Both the position numbers and the translations under genes were made by a program. A model generated the notes under the pieces. That model saw nothing but the letters and a program-made list of their open reading frames with translations, had not been told where the DNA came from and ran no database searches. This document shows positions 36,505 through 48,110 of a stretch of DNA of 64,000 nt, in pieces; position 1 is the first letter of the stretch, and the number at the start of each line of letters is the position of its first letter. The DNA comes from Daphnia pulex (taxonomy: Eukaryota > Arthropoda > Branchiopoda > Diplostraca > Daphniidae), in assembly GCF_021134715.1 (NCBI RefSeq), contig NC_060025.1, forward strand, positions 8,246,001 to 8,310,000. The letters run 5' to 3'.

Positions 36505-39049
36505 TCATTGACTGTGCCTGCCTATTGAGGTCTAATCGCTGATTTTCTTTATAACTGACCTTTTTGATCGCATCCGGATGCGAAATTGGATAGTTTACCC
36601 GATAACACAAATGTACGGACCTTATCATTTCCAGTTCAGTTACATATAATTTGCGTGTACAGAGTTTCGTCTATTAACATAGAGATGTTGTATGTCAATC
36701 ATCAAAAGAGCCATCAAATTAACATTAACCTCTACTCAATGATAATACACTTATTTATTACATGGTCGGCGTCCGACGTGATGAATATTAACGATTGATT
36801 CCGACTCCTCCCCCCGGTCCATGCCCGCTAGGTCTTTTTAATTAATCAATGTTTCCGCAAACAACACCCGAAATCCTGTACATACGTAACTGCTCTAGCC
36901 GAGCAGTAAAGGCTATTATAAACGTCCGGCTGTGTGCAATGAAATCAAGGCCGCCCGTACGTGCAGGAGCAGCAGCCCCAAAAAGAGACAGCAAGGGAAT
37001 AATAGATGACCGGCGGAGAGAGAGAGAAATACTAAGACGGACGAGGGCAAACGAATTTCTCCCATTCGCGGATTTCGTCGAACCAATGGCGATATAGGCT
37101 GCGCGGGTGGCGAGAGATCGAAATCAATACTCTTCGCAGAGTTATAATGTGTGGGAGAGTGCCGGGCTTGTCTCGAAAAGAAGATTCTAATCGTATCAAA
37201 TGGCCAAATTTAGTTCAAAAGTCACTTTAAAGGTAAAAAAAACGTCCATTTTTCGGTTGGAATCCGCCATAAAAGTCTTTAAAATGATTGGGTGGCCGTC
37301 GCCAGTCATCGAATTGTTCCGACGTCGGTAATTGCATTTGTCAAAAAGTCGCTCGATTCTCAATTGCATTCAAATATTTAAATACCGAGAAATCAATTGC
37401 ATTTCCACGGGATTCTCGAGTGTGCGGAAATCTTTCAGGATTGATGGAAAATGCCCCCCAAAAAGAATTCGGTTAAAGAAGGACCTTAACTCTTGTTGTA
37501 TCTTCTTCGATGTACGTTTTGATCGAACTTTTATTGTCGTATGAGATTCAGTGATGGAGGGATGCGCCTGCCCCGGCGTCGGCGCAAAAGCCGATCCATA
37601 ATGTTTTGAAACGGCGCTCCTTTCTGCCGCTGGGTGGTGTGTCCAGCGGCACCACAACGACGACGACGTGTACATACCAGCGAGAGACTGACATGCGGGG
37701 GAGTGCGCCGTCGCATCACGGTGGAAAGGTGACGCCAGCCAGTCGAGCCTCTGTTGCCATCGAGAGCGAGTAACGAACGGTGCTGCGTCCGCCTTACGTC
37801 CCGGCACGATCCTTTTTTTCGCATTTTCCTATCGTGAGGAACCCAACAGAAGAGAGAGAGGAAAATTATCCAAAGCGTCGCAACCCCTGGTGTGTGTCGC
37901 CCCCTTTACCCCTCCCACCCCACCGTGTGCGTGTGTCTATCGTGTGTCACTGTGTGTGTCGAATCAGCTGCCTTTCGAGAGATAGACAACCAATTGTCTT
38001 AATGGCCTAATTGAAAAAAAAGTTAAATTCAAAAATCCCGCCAAGTCAGAAAAAAAGATTTTCGAATGTGACGTCACAACGGGCTGGGTAGGAAACTTAT
38101 CTAATCATTGATCGTTGCGGTATTAACCCCCAGAGAAACTAACTTACCGGAACTGGGCCTCAAATGTGCGGTTACCGGACGAGGAATTGGCCGTCGAAGA
38201 AAACCTCCCTGCGCTGGGGCGATTGTTGTGTCCGACACGTTGCTTCGCTCCTGATGATCCATCGCCAACCGCCTGCCCTTCGCGTGATCAATTCTCACCT
38301 GTGAAAAAACAAATTAAAACAAACAAAATAAAAACACATTTTTCAAAATCAACGCTCAGTCCAATTTTTAGTTTGTTATTGCAATTTAAAAGAAACGAAG
38401 AAGTCTGCCATCATCATCAGTTATTTGAATTTCTCATTGTTTAAAAATAATATTCAAAACTTGGCTGTACCAACGAAACAATTTTCAGCGAAAAAATCAA
38501 ATCAGTGAAAAAAGAACGATTTTCAATTTCGGACGATTCCTCTACACGGACAGCACAGAACAGCGCACGCAACTACAACACACACACATACATCCCCCAC
38601 GATAACCTAGCAAAAGAATTACAAATTTATACCTGGTGGTCGAACAAGGTAAGCTGTGTCTACTCCTACTATTGTATACTACTACTAGGGGTCCTGGGCA
38701 AGGGGGGGATTAATAATTTCCGAAAAGATGGAGAGTAGTAAACGAAGCCGTAGAAGCGCTAGCTGTGCATGAAGTAAAAAAAAGTTTGAGATATTTGTGC
38801 CAACGGCTTCCCAATCAATATCTCTCGGATATGTTGCAAGAAAGTTGGAATGACGTGCGTATACGAAACCGGAGGTGTGAATAGGGGAAAGATAATAGAC
38901 ATTAGCCAAAAGGATCTATATATAAGTCTGGACTGCAGGGTATCCAGGGGTTTCTGGGCACAAAAGACGTCAATGATATATGACAGACAATATAGTTAAT
39001 AACTGGCCATTGTTTCTTTAATTCTCTGTATAAATAAAAGGAGGTAAAA
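36505..39049. other. Spacer between membrane-protein gene and choline transporter
   Basis: It holds the 3' UTR of the upstream gene, (GT)n-rich DNA near 37890-37960, a minus-strand exon candidate (separate entry), and a likely 5' UTR exon of the choline transporter ending at a GTAAGC donor (38649) with an acceptor near 39040. No complete gene is supported. Confidence 0.45.
38148..38298 (-). other. Candidate internal exon on the minus strand
   Basis: A 151-nt block sits between a good acceptor (GTTTTTTCACAG) and a good donor (GTAAGTTAG) on the minus strand. One frame is open throughout (MDHQERSNVSDTTIAPAQ within it). I found no convincing partner exons and no known domain. It may belong to a noncoding or divergent transcript near the choline transporter promoter. 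Confidence 0.3.
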
Positions 39050-42000
39050 ATGATCAACATTGGAGGAATTGTGGCCATTGTGGTCTTCTACCTGCTCATC
39101 TTGTTCGTGGGCATCTGGGCGGCCAAGAAGAAAGGCAATGGCGGCGAGTCGGAGGAGGAGGTCATGCTGGCCGGCCGTAACATTGGCCTATTCGTCGGCA
39201 TCTTCACCATGACAGGTATACAATTTTGGGGGTTTTGTCCCAGCAGTGAATCTGTGACAAAAAATAAAATTGTTGTCAAAATGATTGTCCGCTTGTATGT
39301 AGCGACATGGGTGGGCGGCGGTTACATTTCCGGAACGGCCGAGGAGATCTACGGCAAGGGACTGATTTGGTGCCAGGCTCCGTTCGGTTACGCCCTCAGC
39401 CTCGTCTTCGGCGGATTGCTCTTCGCCAATAAGATGAGAGAGCAGGGCTACGTCACCATGCTCGATCCTTTCCAGGACGCCTTCGGCGAGCGGATGGGCG
39501 GCATGCTCTTCATTCCGGCACTTTGCGGCGAAGTCTTCTGGTCGGCCGCCACTTTAGCCGCTCTAGGTAAAACAAAAAGAAACCAAAATGCAATCATCAC
39601 TTCTTCTTTTTAAAAAAATAATATAATGAATTGAGTTAAATGAAAAAACACACACCCGAAAGTCCAATTATCCAATGAAAGGGGAAACTATAGCTTCCCA
39701 CGCGCGTCTATTCTATAATATACTCGGGCGCCTGTGTTCAATACAAAATCACCGGCGTGAGAGGGTAGTAGCCGTTGAACCGTGTCGTCCAACTCAATCA
39801 TCAAATCGGCCAGCGTCTTATTTTATCTTCTTTTCTTTTCTTCCCACTCGGATTATTGTATTGGATAATATATAAAGCTGGCCAACAAGAAAAAGAGAGA
39901 ATCCAAAAGGATCTGTGTGTGTGTGCCCAGGCCCCCCATGCCTGTTTGATGAAAAGTTGTGCATGGGAATTGAGGGCAAGGCGCGTGACTTTGAGGATAC
40001 CCTTCGATCCAAGATGGCCGCTCACGGTGGTTGCAAGGTCACTGGCGGCCGCCGCCGCCACCGCTTCCACCATATCACGCGTTTCAATCGATTCACTTTG
40101 TGGCTTGATATTCCGTGACGTAGACATGTACATACTATAGATTCAGGGAGCCTCGAGCGCGTGTCTGCTCCCCATCGTACCTCGGCTGGACTCTCCTGCG
40201 TACCTCAGCCATTTATTTTTATGATTCAAAAATGTTCACGAATTATTTGTCGCCCATTTTCTTATTTAAACTTTACCTTTATTTCGGGTGGGGTTGGGCA
40301 GGAGCGACCATCAGCGTCATCGTCGACATTGACGTCAACATCAGCGTCATCCTGTCGGCTTGCATCGCCATTTTCTACACGCTCTTTGGCGGACTCTACT
40401 CGGTGGCCTACACCGATGTCATCCAGCTCTTCTTCATCTTTTTCGGACTGGTAACGGCGAAGAGCGGGAAATTTGAATTTAATTTCTGGATTCGATCTTT
40501 TTTAAACAACTTTCATTCCTTTTTGAATCTTGTGACTGGTGGTGGTTAACATTTGTTTCATTAGTGGGTCAGCATTCCTTTCGCCATGACCAACTCGGCG
40601 GTGAGTTCCATCGCCCCGTCCGAGGTCGACTGGGTCGGCACCCTCGAGCCGCAGTACTACGGCCAGTATTTCGACTACGGAATGCTCCTCGTTTTCGGCG
40701 GCATTCCATGGCAGGTGAGTGAGCGTGAGCCGTGTGGTTTGACTCCTTTTAACAACTTTCCATTCCTTGTCACTTTGACGTCATTGGCTTTGAAATGAAA
40801 CCAAAAAATAAATTAAAATAAACGAATGGAAAGTCGAGCTGCGATGATTGATGGTTGACCGGCAATTTGAGTAACTTAGATCTGGGGATTCATTCATTCC
40901 GTGTCATGTCTTCCCGTTATTTTGAATCAAAAGGCTTACTTTCAACGAGTTTTGTCGAGCAAATCAGCCAGCCGGGCGCAGATCCTGTCGTACGTGGCAG
41001 CTATCGGTTGCGTTGTCATGGCCCTACCGTCCGTCCTAATCGGAGCAGTGGCCAAAGCGACAAGTAAGAAAGTTTTACACTTTCATTTTTTGTTTTTAAA
41101 TTCTCCTGGGTCCAAACGGGTTCCAGAAAAAAAAACTGAAAAATTAAAAATTCGATCAAATTTCAGATTGGAACGAAACGGATTTCAGGGGTAAAGGCAA
41201 CATACCGCTGGATGCCGACCAGGCCCGGATGGTTCTGCCCATGGTCCTCCAGTACCTGACGCCCGCCTACGTCTCCTTCTGCGGATTGGGAGCCGTTTCG
41301 GCGGCCACCATGTCGTCGGCCGACTCGTCCGTCCTAGGAGCTTCGTCCATGTTCGCCCGCAACGTTTACCGGCTCATCTTTCGGCCCAGGGTACGGCTTA
41401 ACCTAGATTTAATGTTAATAGCCAATAGAAATGAAGTGAATGATTGAAAATTCCCAGGCGTCCGAGCACGAAATCATGTGGGTCATGAGGATTTCCATCT
41501 TCGTGACGGGAGCCATGGCGACGACCATGGCACTGACCGTCCACACGATCTACGGCCTTTGGTAAGTGCAAAAACGTGTCCAGCAATCAACTTGTTACCC
41601 TGTGGCCATCGCCTTTGATTTTGGCAACGTGAAATAAAACCCCAACCAAAAAATTCCCAGGTACCTGTGCTCCGACCTGGTCTACGTCATCCTGTTCCCG
41701 CAGCTGCTCATGGTCGTCCACTTCAAACCGTATTGCAACACGTACGGCAGCGTCGCTTCTTACGTCATCGGCTTCCTGGCCAGGGTGTCGGGCGGCGAGC
41801 CGCTCATGAACCTCCAGCCGTTCATCTACTACCCCGGATGGAACGGCAGCGAGCAATTGTTTCCGTTCCGGACGCTGGCCATGGTCCTGTCGCTCATCTC
41901 GGTGATCGCCTTCTCCATGCTGACGCGCTTCTTGTTCGAGTCCGGCAAGCTGCCGCCCAGCTGGGACTTTTTGCGCTGCGTCGTCAACATCCCAGAGGAC

Positions 42001-42366
42001 GTGGTGCGCGTGTCGGGGTCGGGCGACGAGCTGGAAACCAACGACGCCATGGGCGAAATGGCCGTCATGACCGGCCTGGGCGAGGTGAGAAAGTATTCGG
42101 CCACCGACGAGATGAACGGGCGAGTCAACCCGGCCCTCAACCTGGGCAGCGACTCGGACGAAGAGGCCAGCCAACAGTTGGCCTCATCAGTGGCGCAGAG
42201 GGCCAAATTGCAGCAGCAATTGTCCATCGGCGCTAATAGCATCGATTCGCCTTCGCACCGGCCCATGATTAGCAACCGCAAGGCCGGCAGCGCTAATGCC
42301 GGACCAACGGCCGCCGTCGGATCCGGTTCAGCTAATAACGCCGGCGATCGGCAAACCACGCTCTGA
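39050..42366 (+). CDS. CHT1: High-affinity sodium-dependent choline transporter (SLC5A7/CHT1 family)
   Basis: Eight exons (39050-39215, 39303-39566, 40302-40450, 40565-40714, 40934-41063, 41167-41390, 41458-41561, 41661-42366) join in frame to 630 residues. The family imports choline with sodium and chloride into cholinergic nerve endings, the rate-limiting step for acetylcholine. Sequence matches CHT1 along its length: [45 protein letters not shown], then [69 protein letters not shown] and [14 protein letters not shown]. Many hydrophobic segments fit the family's multi-pass fold. The C-terminal tail (from about residue 510) is divergent and Ser/Asn/Ala-rich. AATAAA occurs near 42757. Intron 2 is unusually long (735 nt). 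Identity is firm; this could be one of several paralogues in the genome. Confidence 0.95.
39567..40301. other. Intron 2 of the choline transporter gene
   Basis: A 735-nt intron between otherwise short ones. Both flanking exons split the same Gly codon and rejoin as ALG-ATIS, as in other CHT proteins. Open frames inside have no known domain. Confidence 0.7.
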
Positions 42367-44888
42367 AAAAAAAAGTAAAAAAATCAATTAGGAACAACAA
42401 CTCAACACCAACTGGGAAATTTTAATACTCGGCCCCTTTCACTTGACACGTCACTTTTTCGGTCAACAACTTCAGATGGTGGATTATTGCCATTCAAAAA
42501 GTCAAAAATTTAAAGAAAAAAAATAACTGTGTTAGCAAATTATCATAGTCAAAATGGCGTAGCGCGTAACTATGGTTCGACGTAATATAATAACAATAAT
42601 CATGTTTCTCTTTCATGGCCGTTTTTCAACGTGTGTTCGCTTCAACAACAACAAAAAATCAGAGGAAAGTTAAATGTTACATAAGCCCTTCATTTTCTTC
42701 AAAATCACACTCACTCGAAAAAATGTTGATATTTATTAATCTAATCTCATATATATAAATAAATCTATATATATATCCTAAACTATCGATACAGGTGGAT
42801 CATTTTCAATCTCGTAATTAAGGAGAAGAACTTTAAAATTCAAATTTCCGTTTCCCACACCCATGGCGTCATTGTTGTTCATTCAAAACCAAAACCAAAA
42901 AAACAAAAACAAAAGTTAATTATTGTTGCCTCTTATCTCATCATAGTCGATCGATGTGTATGTGTGTGTATGTACAAGATACTTATCAAACTGTACTCGC
43001 TTGGTGATTCATTTACCCTTAGCATATAAAAATACTCCTCGACACGATTGTGATCCCGTCCGTGTGTTTTTTGGTTTGATTTCTGAACGACGAAATTTGA
43101 AAATATCGGCGCGGGAAAATTTTTTGAGTTCAAATTGTTTACCCCACCCACCAAATCTTGTTGATGTTGTTCTGAAAATTTTTCTTTGGCCATTTTTGTC
43201 GGTGTTTTCACACATTTCCTGTTTGATATTCTGTACACCACATCCTACTTACCCCTCCTCCTCTGTCATTCTACATGTTCACAAAAATTACCGGCCCCCC
43301 CCCAAGACTATATATAAATATGATACAAACAGAGCTGCTTCGGTGTCTAGAGCCAATGCTGACGCAACGATGCAAATGGGATTCAGATGATAATGAAATT
43401 ATCATCCGCCTCATTTTTATCCTTTTTGTTTTTAAAAAATTCAAAAGATTAAAAAAAACAAAAAAAAAATTATTACAAGTCAGGTGTCAGGGTTAGTTTA
43501 AAATAATTAATCATAGATAAATAATTAATTGTCAGGTTTGAAACAAAACAGAAAAAAAAATAATAGCTGTACACACATCTTCTCTCTGATTTTTTGTGTT
43601 CTTTCGATTATACCTCCTTGTTGAATGTGTTAATCGTTTTGATTTCTAATAATAATCGAGACGAAAATAATTACGAAAGAGAATTCACTCGTCAAGATCT
43701 GCTCTGCTGTGTATAACATAGTGTGTAGTTACACGTTCGTCACGAGGGGGGATGGAGGACTCTGTTAACACACGCTACACACCACAGACACTTTTTCATA
43801 TTACATTGTTGAAAACATTATACATGGGACAAACGAAATGGAAAGAATGTTGGTGTCGAACTCGTCATCTGTTTTTATGACGACGACGACGATTTATATC
43901 AAAAAGATTTTCAGAGAAAATAATAATAATAATAATTAATTAATTATCAATATTCAATCAATAATAACGCCGAATCGAGAAAAGAATTTGTCAAATTTTC
44001 TGTTCATAGCCCTCGCGCGCTGGAAAATTAATTATAGACGAAAGGCAACACTTGTACACACAAATGTGGAACAACCCCAGTCAAATAATTCAACTTAATC
44101 CCCTCCACACATACTGAAAACAAAATTAACAAAAACAAAATCTCCCCCCAAGAAAACCAAATAATTTCGAAAAAAATTTGTTGGTATTTTTTTTTTTATT
44201 AATTTCTTTTTTTTTTCTTTCGTTTCAAATAAAAAGCTTATTATATTATACATGTTTGACGTTGAGAAAAAATATACAAAGCAGCATTCGACGAATTTCA
44301 AAATGTTTTTCCCTTCAATTCGTCACACAACTTTCTTCTTTCCTAGATCTAGTGTATATGTGTGTGCTTCTGTTTTGATAGCTCGTTAAGTCGTTAGTTG
44401 GACCGTTTCAAAATGTCACGTGATCGATTTCAAGACCGCGTTCAGTATTTTGTTTATACCCACCAGATAAAAAAAAAACGAAACGGTTCATTATAAATTC
44501 TACTCGTAAAAATGTAGGACTAATAATAATAAGAGAGAGAGTTATGACGTCATATAATCTAATATCTTTTTCATTTCTGTTTGAGAATCTAAATTTAAAA
44601 AAAAAAATACGTACTTACAGTATATATATAAATGTCAAAATTCGTGTCACGGGCGATATTATGTGAAAATATATATTAAAATGTTTTTGTTTTTTAGTGT
44701 GTGTTGTGTGTGTGTGTGGTTCTTAGATTTTCTTGCTGTAATAATCACGGGGCGTGACCGGATGCGAGATTCAGCCCAACAATCGAAAGGCCATTTCATT
44801 CTTAACCACTTAAAAAATTAAAAAAATAAATCCCTTTCACGTTGAAGTTTGTTCCCTTTTCTTCTTCTTAAGCGTTTGATTTTTTGTT
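42367..44888. other. Convergent 3' regions of the choline transporter and proline-rich genes
   Basis: AT-rich DNA with homopolymer runs, (AAT)n near 43921 and (TG)n near 42955 and 44700. AATAAA on the plus strand near 42757 suits the transporter; a minus-strand AATAAA near 44195 may serve the proline-rich gene. No coding sequence is supported. Confidence 0.5.
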
Positions 44889-47800
44889 TTAGTTTAAATT
44901 CAAGTCCGGATTGGGACTGAAATTGATATCGTTGACGCTAGCGTGCAGCTGGGCCAACGATTTCGGCGGGAGTTCATCTCTGAAAAGAAGTTCGGGAATC
45001 TTGTCGGCGATCTCTTCTTCCTTGTCGTCGTTCTCGCGAAGCTCTTGAGTCCACGGGTAACCGTCCAGCTCGTTCAACTGGACGGCCGGGTCGAGCACAT
45101 AGCTGGCCGAAGTCGGGATGGGCGACCATGGTTTGTTGTCGTACGACGTCGGGATCGGGTAGACGTTGGGACGTTGAGGTCGGTGGGTTGGCCTGTATGG
45201 CGCCGGCCTCACGGGCGGGCGATAAGGCTCTGGTGCCGGCCTGACTGGCGGCCGATAAGGTTCAGGCGCTGAAACGGCCGGCGGGCGATAAGGCTCAGGT
45301 GCTGGAGTAGCTGGTGGGCGATAAGGTTCAGGTGCTAGAATGGCCGGCGGATGATAGGGTTCAGGTTCCGGAGTGGTTGGCGGGCGATACGGTTCGGGTG
45401 CGGGTCTCACCGGTTCCGGACGGTAAGGATCCGGTTTGAAAGACGACGGAACATTGTAGACCGGCTGGTACGGCGGAGGTGGCGGCGGGGCCGGATAAAA
45501 CGACGGAGTCGGATAGTAAGGTGCCGGCGGTTTGACGTACGGAGCCGGATGAGGTCGGCTGGGCTGAACCGGTGGCCGATAAGGCAAGAAAGGTTTGTGG
45601 TACGGCCCGCCATTGTGCTGGTACGGCGGCTTGGGATACGGCCCGTTCAAAATGAGTCCGTAGAGCGGTCGCTCTGCATCGCCTGAGAATAAGACACACG
45701 AAATGTCCGATGAAATCAACGAAAGTTGAAATTATAATTTAAAAAAAAAAATTCGCCGACACGACGACGGGCCATTCCCCCATTTCAAATTTTCACTTTC
45801 GTGATCCCGAAAGAAAAAAGGAAAAAGAAAACTCGTTTTGTTATCGCATCTATGGCTAGTCTGTGGGCGTATACGGTCAAACGTTCTAATTCGGAGTTGA
45901 TGGGATGCATCTGGAGCGTGAGCGGCTAGTTTGCGCGCAATTTAGAAATGAGAGTTTTGGCGTGACAGCTCGGAATGAAGGATCAAGTGAAACGAAATCA
46001 TCTAGAGGCTATGTAACAAGCTAGTTGCTTAGATTACTAACTGGCAAAAGCTGTCGGTTACAGGGATCAATCGACCATCACCAGACCCGACGAAATGACT
46101 GGAACCGGTTACCCGTTACCGGCACTTCCATTTTCGTCAATTTAGTTCTCAGACTAGAAAAATGTGACACGTCCGGACCACTTTCATTTCGCCGTTGTCT
46201 TGTATGGAATTTGGTTTGTTTCGACTCGATCGTCTTGGCTGCTGACACCTTGGCGCGAAAAAATGTTGAACTTCAATTGTGATGTCACACGATGCGAATT
46301 TTTTGGTCAGTAGATTGCGACACCCAACCCAAAAGGAAAAATAACGGGCTAGACATTAAATAACGAACTGACCAAACCGGACAAGGATTTAATATCAAAC
46401 TTGTAGGAAAGAAAAAAAACAAAAAAAAAAAACCCCGAAGACTTTCGCGAGACTTTCACGACCGACAAAAACAAAAAGGCGAAAATGGACAGGCCAACAA
46501 CGGAGGGGGGAAAAGACAACGAAATAAATTGATACGATGGGAGTGCGCAGTATATATAGCTAGCTAGCCGGTACGGCCCCGCGGGTCATACCTTGGCCTC
46601 GAATCTTTAAAAAAATGTTGCAACCAAAGGATATAGATAAGCGCAATTAGTAAAATAAAAAAAGAGGTTTTGAAAGAAATGCCGAAATGGTGGACATGTA
46701 TCCTTTTAACCGGATGAAATGAGATCAATTCTTTGGGTCGAGTATACTGATAATAGTAATAACTATAATAACTACAAGTAGCAGCTGATTAAGTTTAGTC
46801 CCTTACAGAAAACTGTTCAATGGGCGAGCGTGAAATAGAGCACGTGGGAACGTGATCGCCGTTTGTACCCGCTACGAACTCGCCGTTGTACCTCGGTCGA
46901 TAATTTCCGCCTTTTTAAAAAATGTCTAAAATTCAACATGAAACAAAATGATTACCGTAAGCTTTGCTTTTGATTTTGAACGAGGAGATGTCGTCAACTA
47001 CTAGGACGAGGATCAAGACCAACATCAGGCTGGACGTTAAGGCGCTCTGCGTGACAAAAATTCAATTCAATTACAAACGACCCGGTTATTAAATTCAATT
47101 AAAATCCAACAATTAGTGTAAGAGAAGAAGGAAAGATTTTTTCTTTTTTAGTGCTGGTGAGAAAGATATATATGCAACAGGAAAAACCACGCACGATTTT
47201 TTTCACTGATAAATTGAACGATAAGGACATCGGACGATGGCGTACAAGTGGCAAAGATGACGACGGTGCCATGATGGCGGATTTGTTTTAACTCCAGCGA
47301 TCCTCTTTATTCGAAATAAAAACGACGTAAAGTATAGTAGAATCCTCAAAGGTGGTCGACGTTAACAAACAAACACACAAACTGTTGAGTGAAAAATCAA
47401 ACGAGCCCAACAACAACAACAACAACAACTTTCTGCTGCCAACTTGACTGCAAGTCCGGCGCTTTCTGACTTGTTCAGTCCCGAACACGTTGGGCAAGTT
47501 GTGTGGACCGATCACAGCACGGGACCCGACCCCCCTTCCTTTTCCTCTCCATCCCCTCCTACAAGTCGATGGCTGTGGTTTCTTACAGGGAGGAGGGAGG
47601 GAATTGCGGTGGTGGTACGTGTCTGGTGAAAGTGTATCACCCAAAAGGTTCCTTTTTTTTCTTTCAACTTCTTACACATTTCCAGTGGCTACTAGAGACT
47701 ATTAAGACCGTCGTGTGTGCACGTGCTACTGTGAGAGTTCGAGGCTGATTTGAATATGTAATTTACCTAGTAAGACAACCATTTGGGCCACGGGAACTAT

Positions 47801-47938
47801 ATTGAAATATGATTTGATGCATTTCGAATGGCCTTTTCTATTTCGTGTTGGAGATGTAAAATTGAAATTTCTTTCAAAATAAAAAAGGGAAAATAAGTTA
47901 TTTCATTTTTTCGGATGCTGGGCTCTTACCGTCTTCAT
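44889..47938 (-). CDS. Secreted proline-rich protein with APEPYRPP repeats
   Basis: Three minus-strand exons (47930-47938, 46956-47046, 44889-45682) join in frame to 297 residues. The first coding exon contributes only MKT; exon two gives the rest of the signal peptide (SALTSSLMLVLILVLVV). The same frame has an earlier ATG (MKGNERKRR) in the 5' exon, but MKT makes the better signal peptide. The mature part begins near AERPLYGLILNGPYPK, continues with Pro/Tyr/His-rich sequence (PAPYYPTPSFYPAP), then tandem units of (A/R)PEPYRPP, and ends with an acidic non-repetitive tail (LDGYPWTQELRENDDKEEE and SVNDINFSPNPDLNLN). Such Pro-Tyr repeats suit an extensible extracellular matrix or cuticle protein. 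Exact family and tissue are unknown; the exon model is strongly supported by phase. Confidence 0.85.
45683..46955. other. Intron 2 of the proline-rich gene
   Basis: A 1.27-kb intron splitting the Gly codon after the signal region. It contains a TATATATA run near 46550 that could be an internal promoter, but no start codon is linked to it. No coding sequence is supported. Confidence 0.55.
47047..47929. other. Intron 1 of the proline-rich gene
   Basis: On the minus strand it starts GTAAGAGC and ends GTCACGCAG. It holds a (CAA)n tract near 47408-47428. Open frames on both strands lack known domains. Confidence 0.6.
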
Positions 47939-48102
47939 CAGCAAAGGTGACTCGGTAAAAGTTCGTGCAAGGAGGTTGACCGCCTTAATTGTTCTTCTTT
48001 TTCTTTCGTTCCCCTTCATTTGACTTCTGCTAGAAAGTCTACCAGACAGAAAAAGTCGCTTGCTTGCTAACTGCGTTGCTGAGGCTATACGATGCCTGGG
48101 CA

Positions 48103-48110
48103 TTATATAA
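48103..48110 (-). promoter_or_regulatory. TATA box of the proline-rich gene
   Basis: TTATATAA is followed about 30 bases downstream, on the minus strand, by an initiator-like CTCAGCA near 48080. A 5' exon from there would reach the GTAAGAGC donor at 47929. The spacing is what an arthropod TATA promoter would need. Confidence 0.5.
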
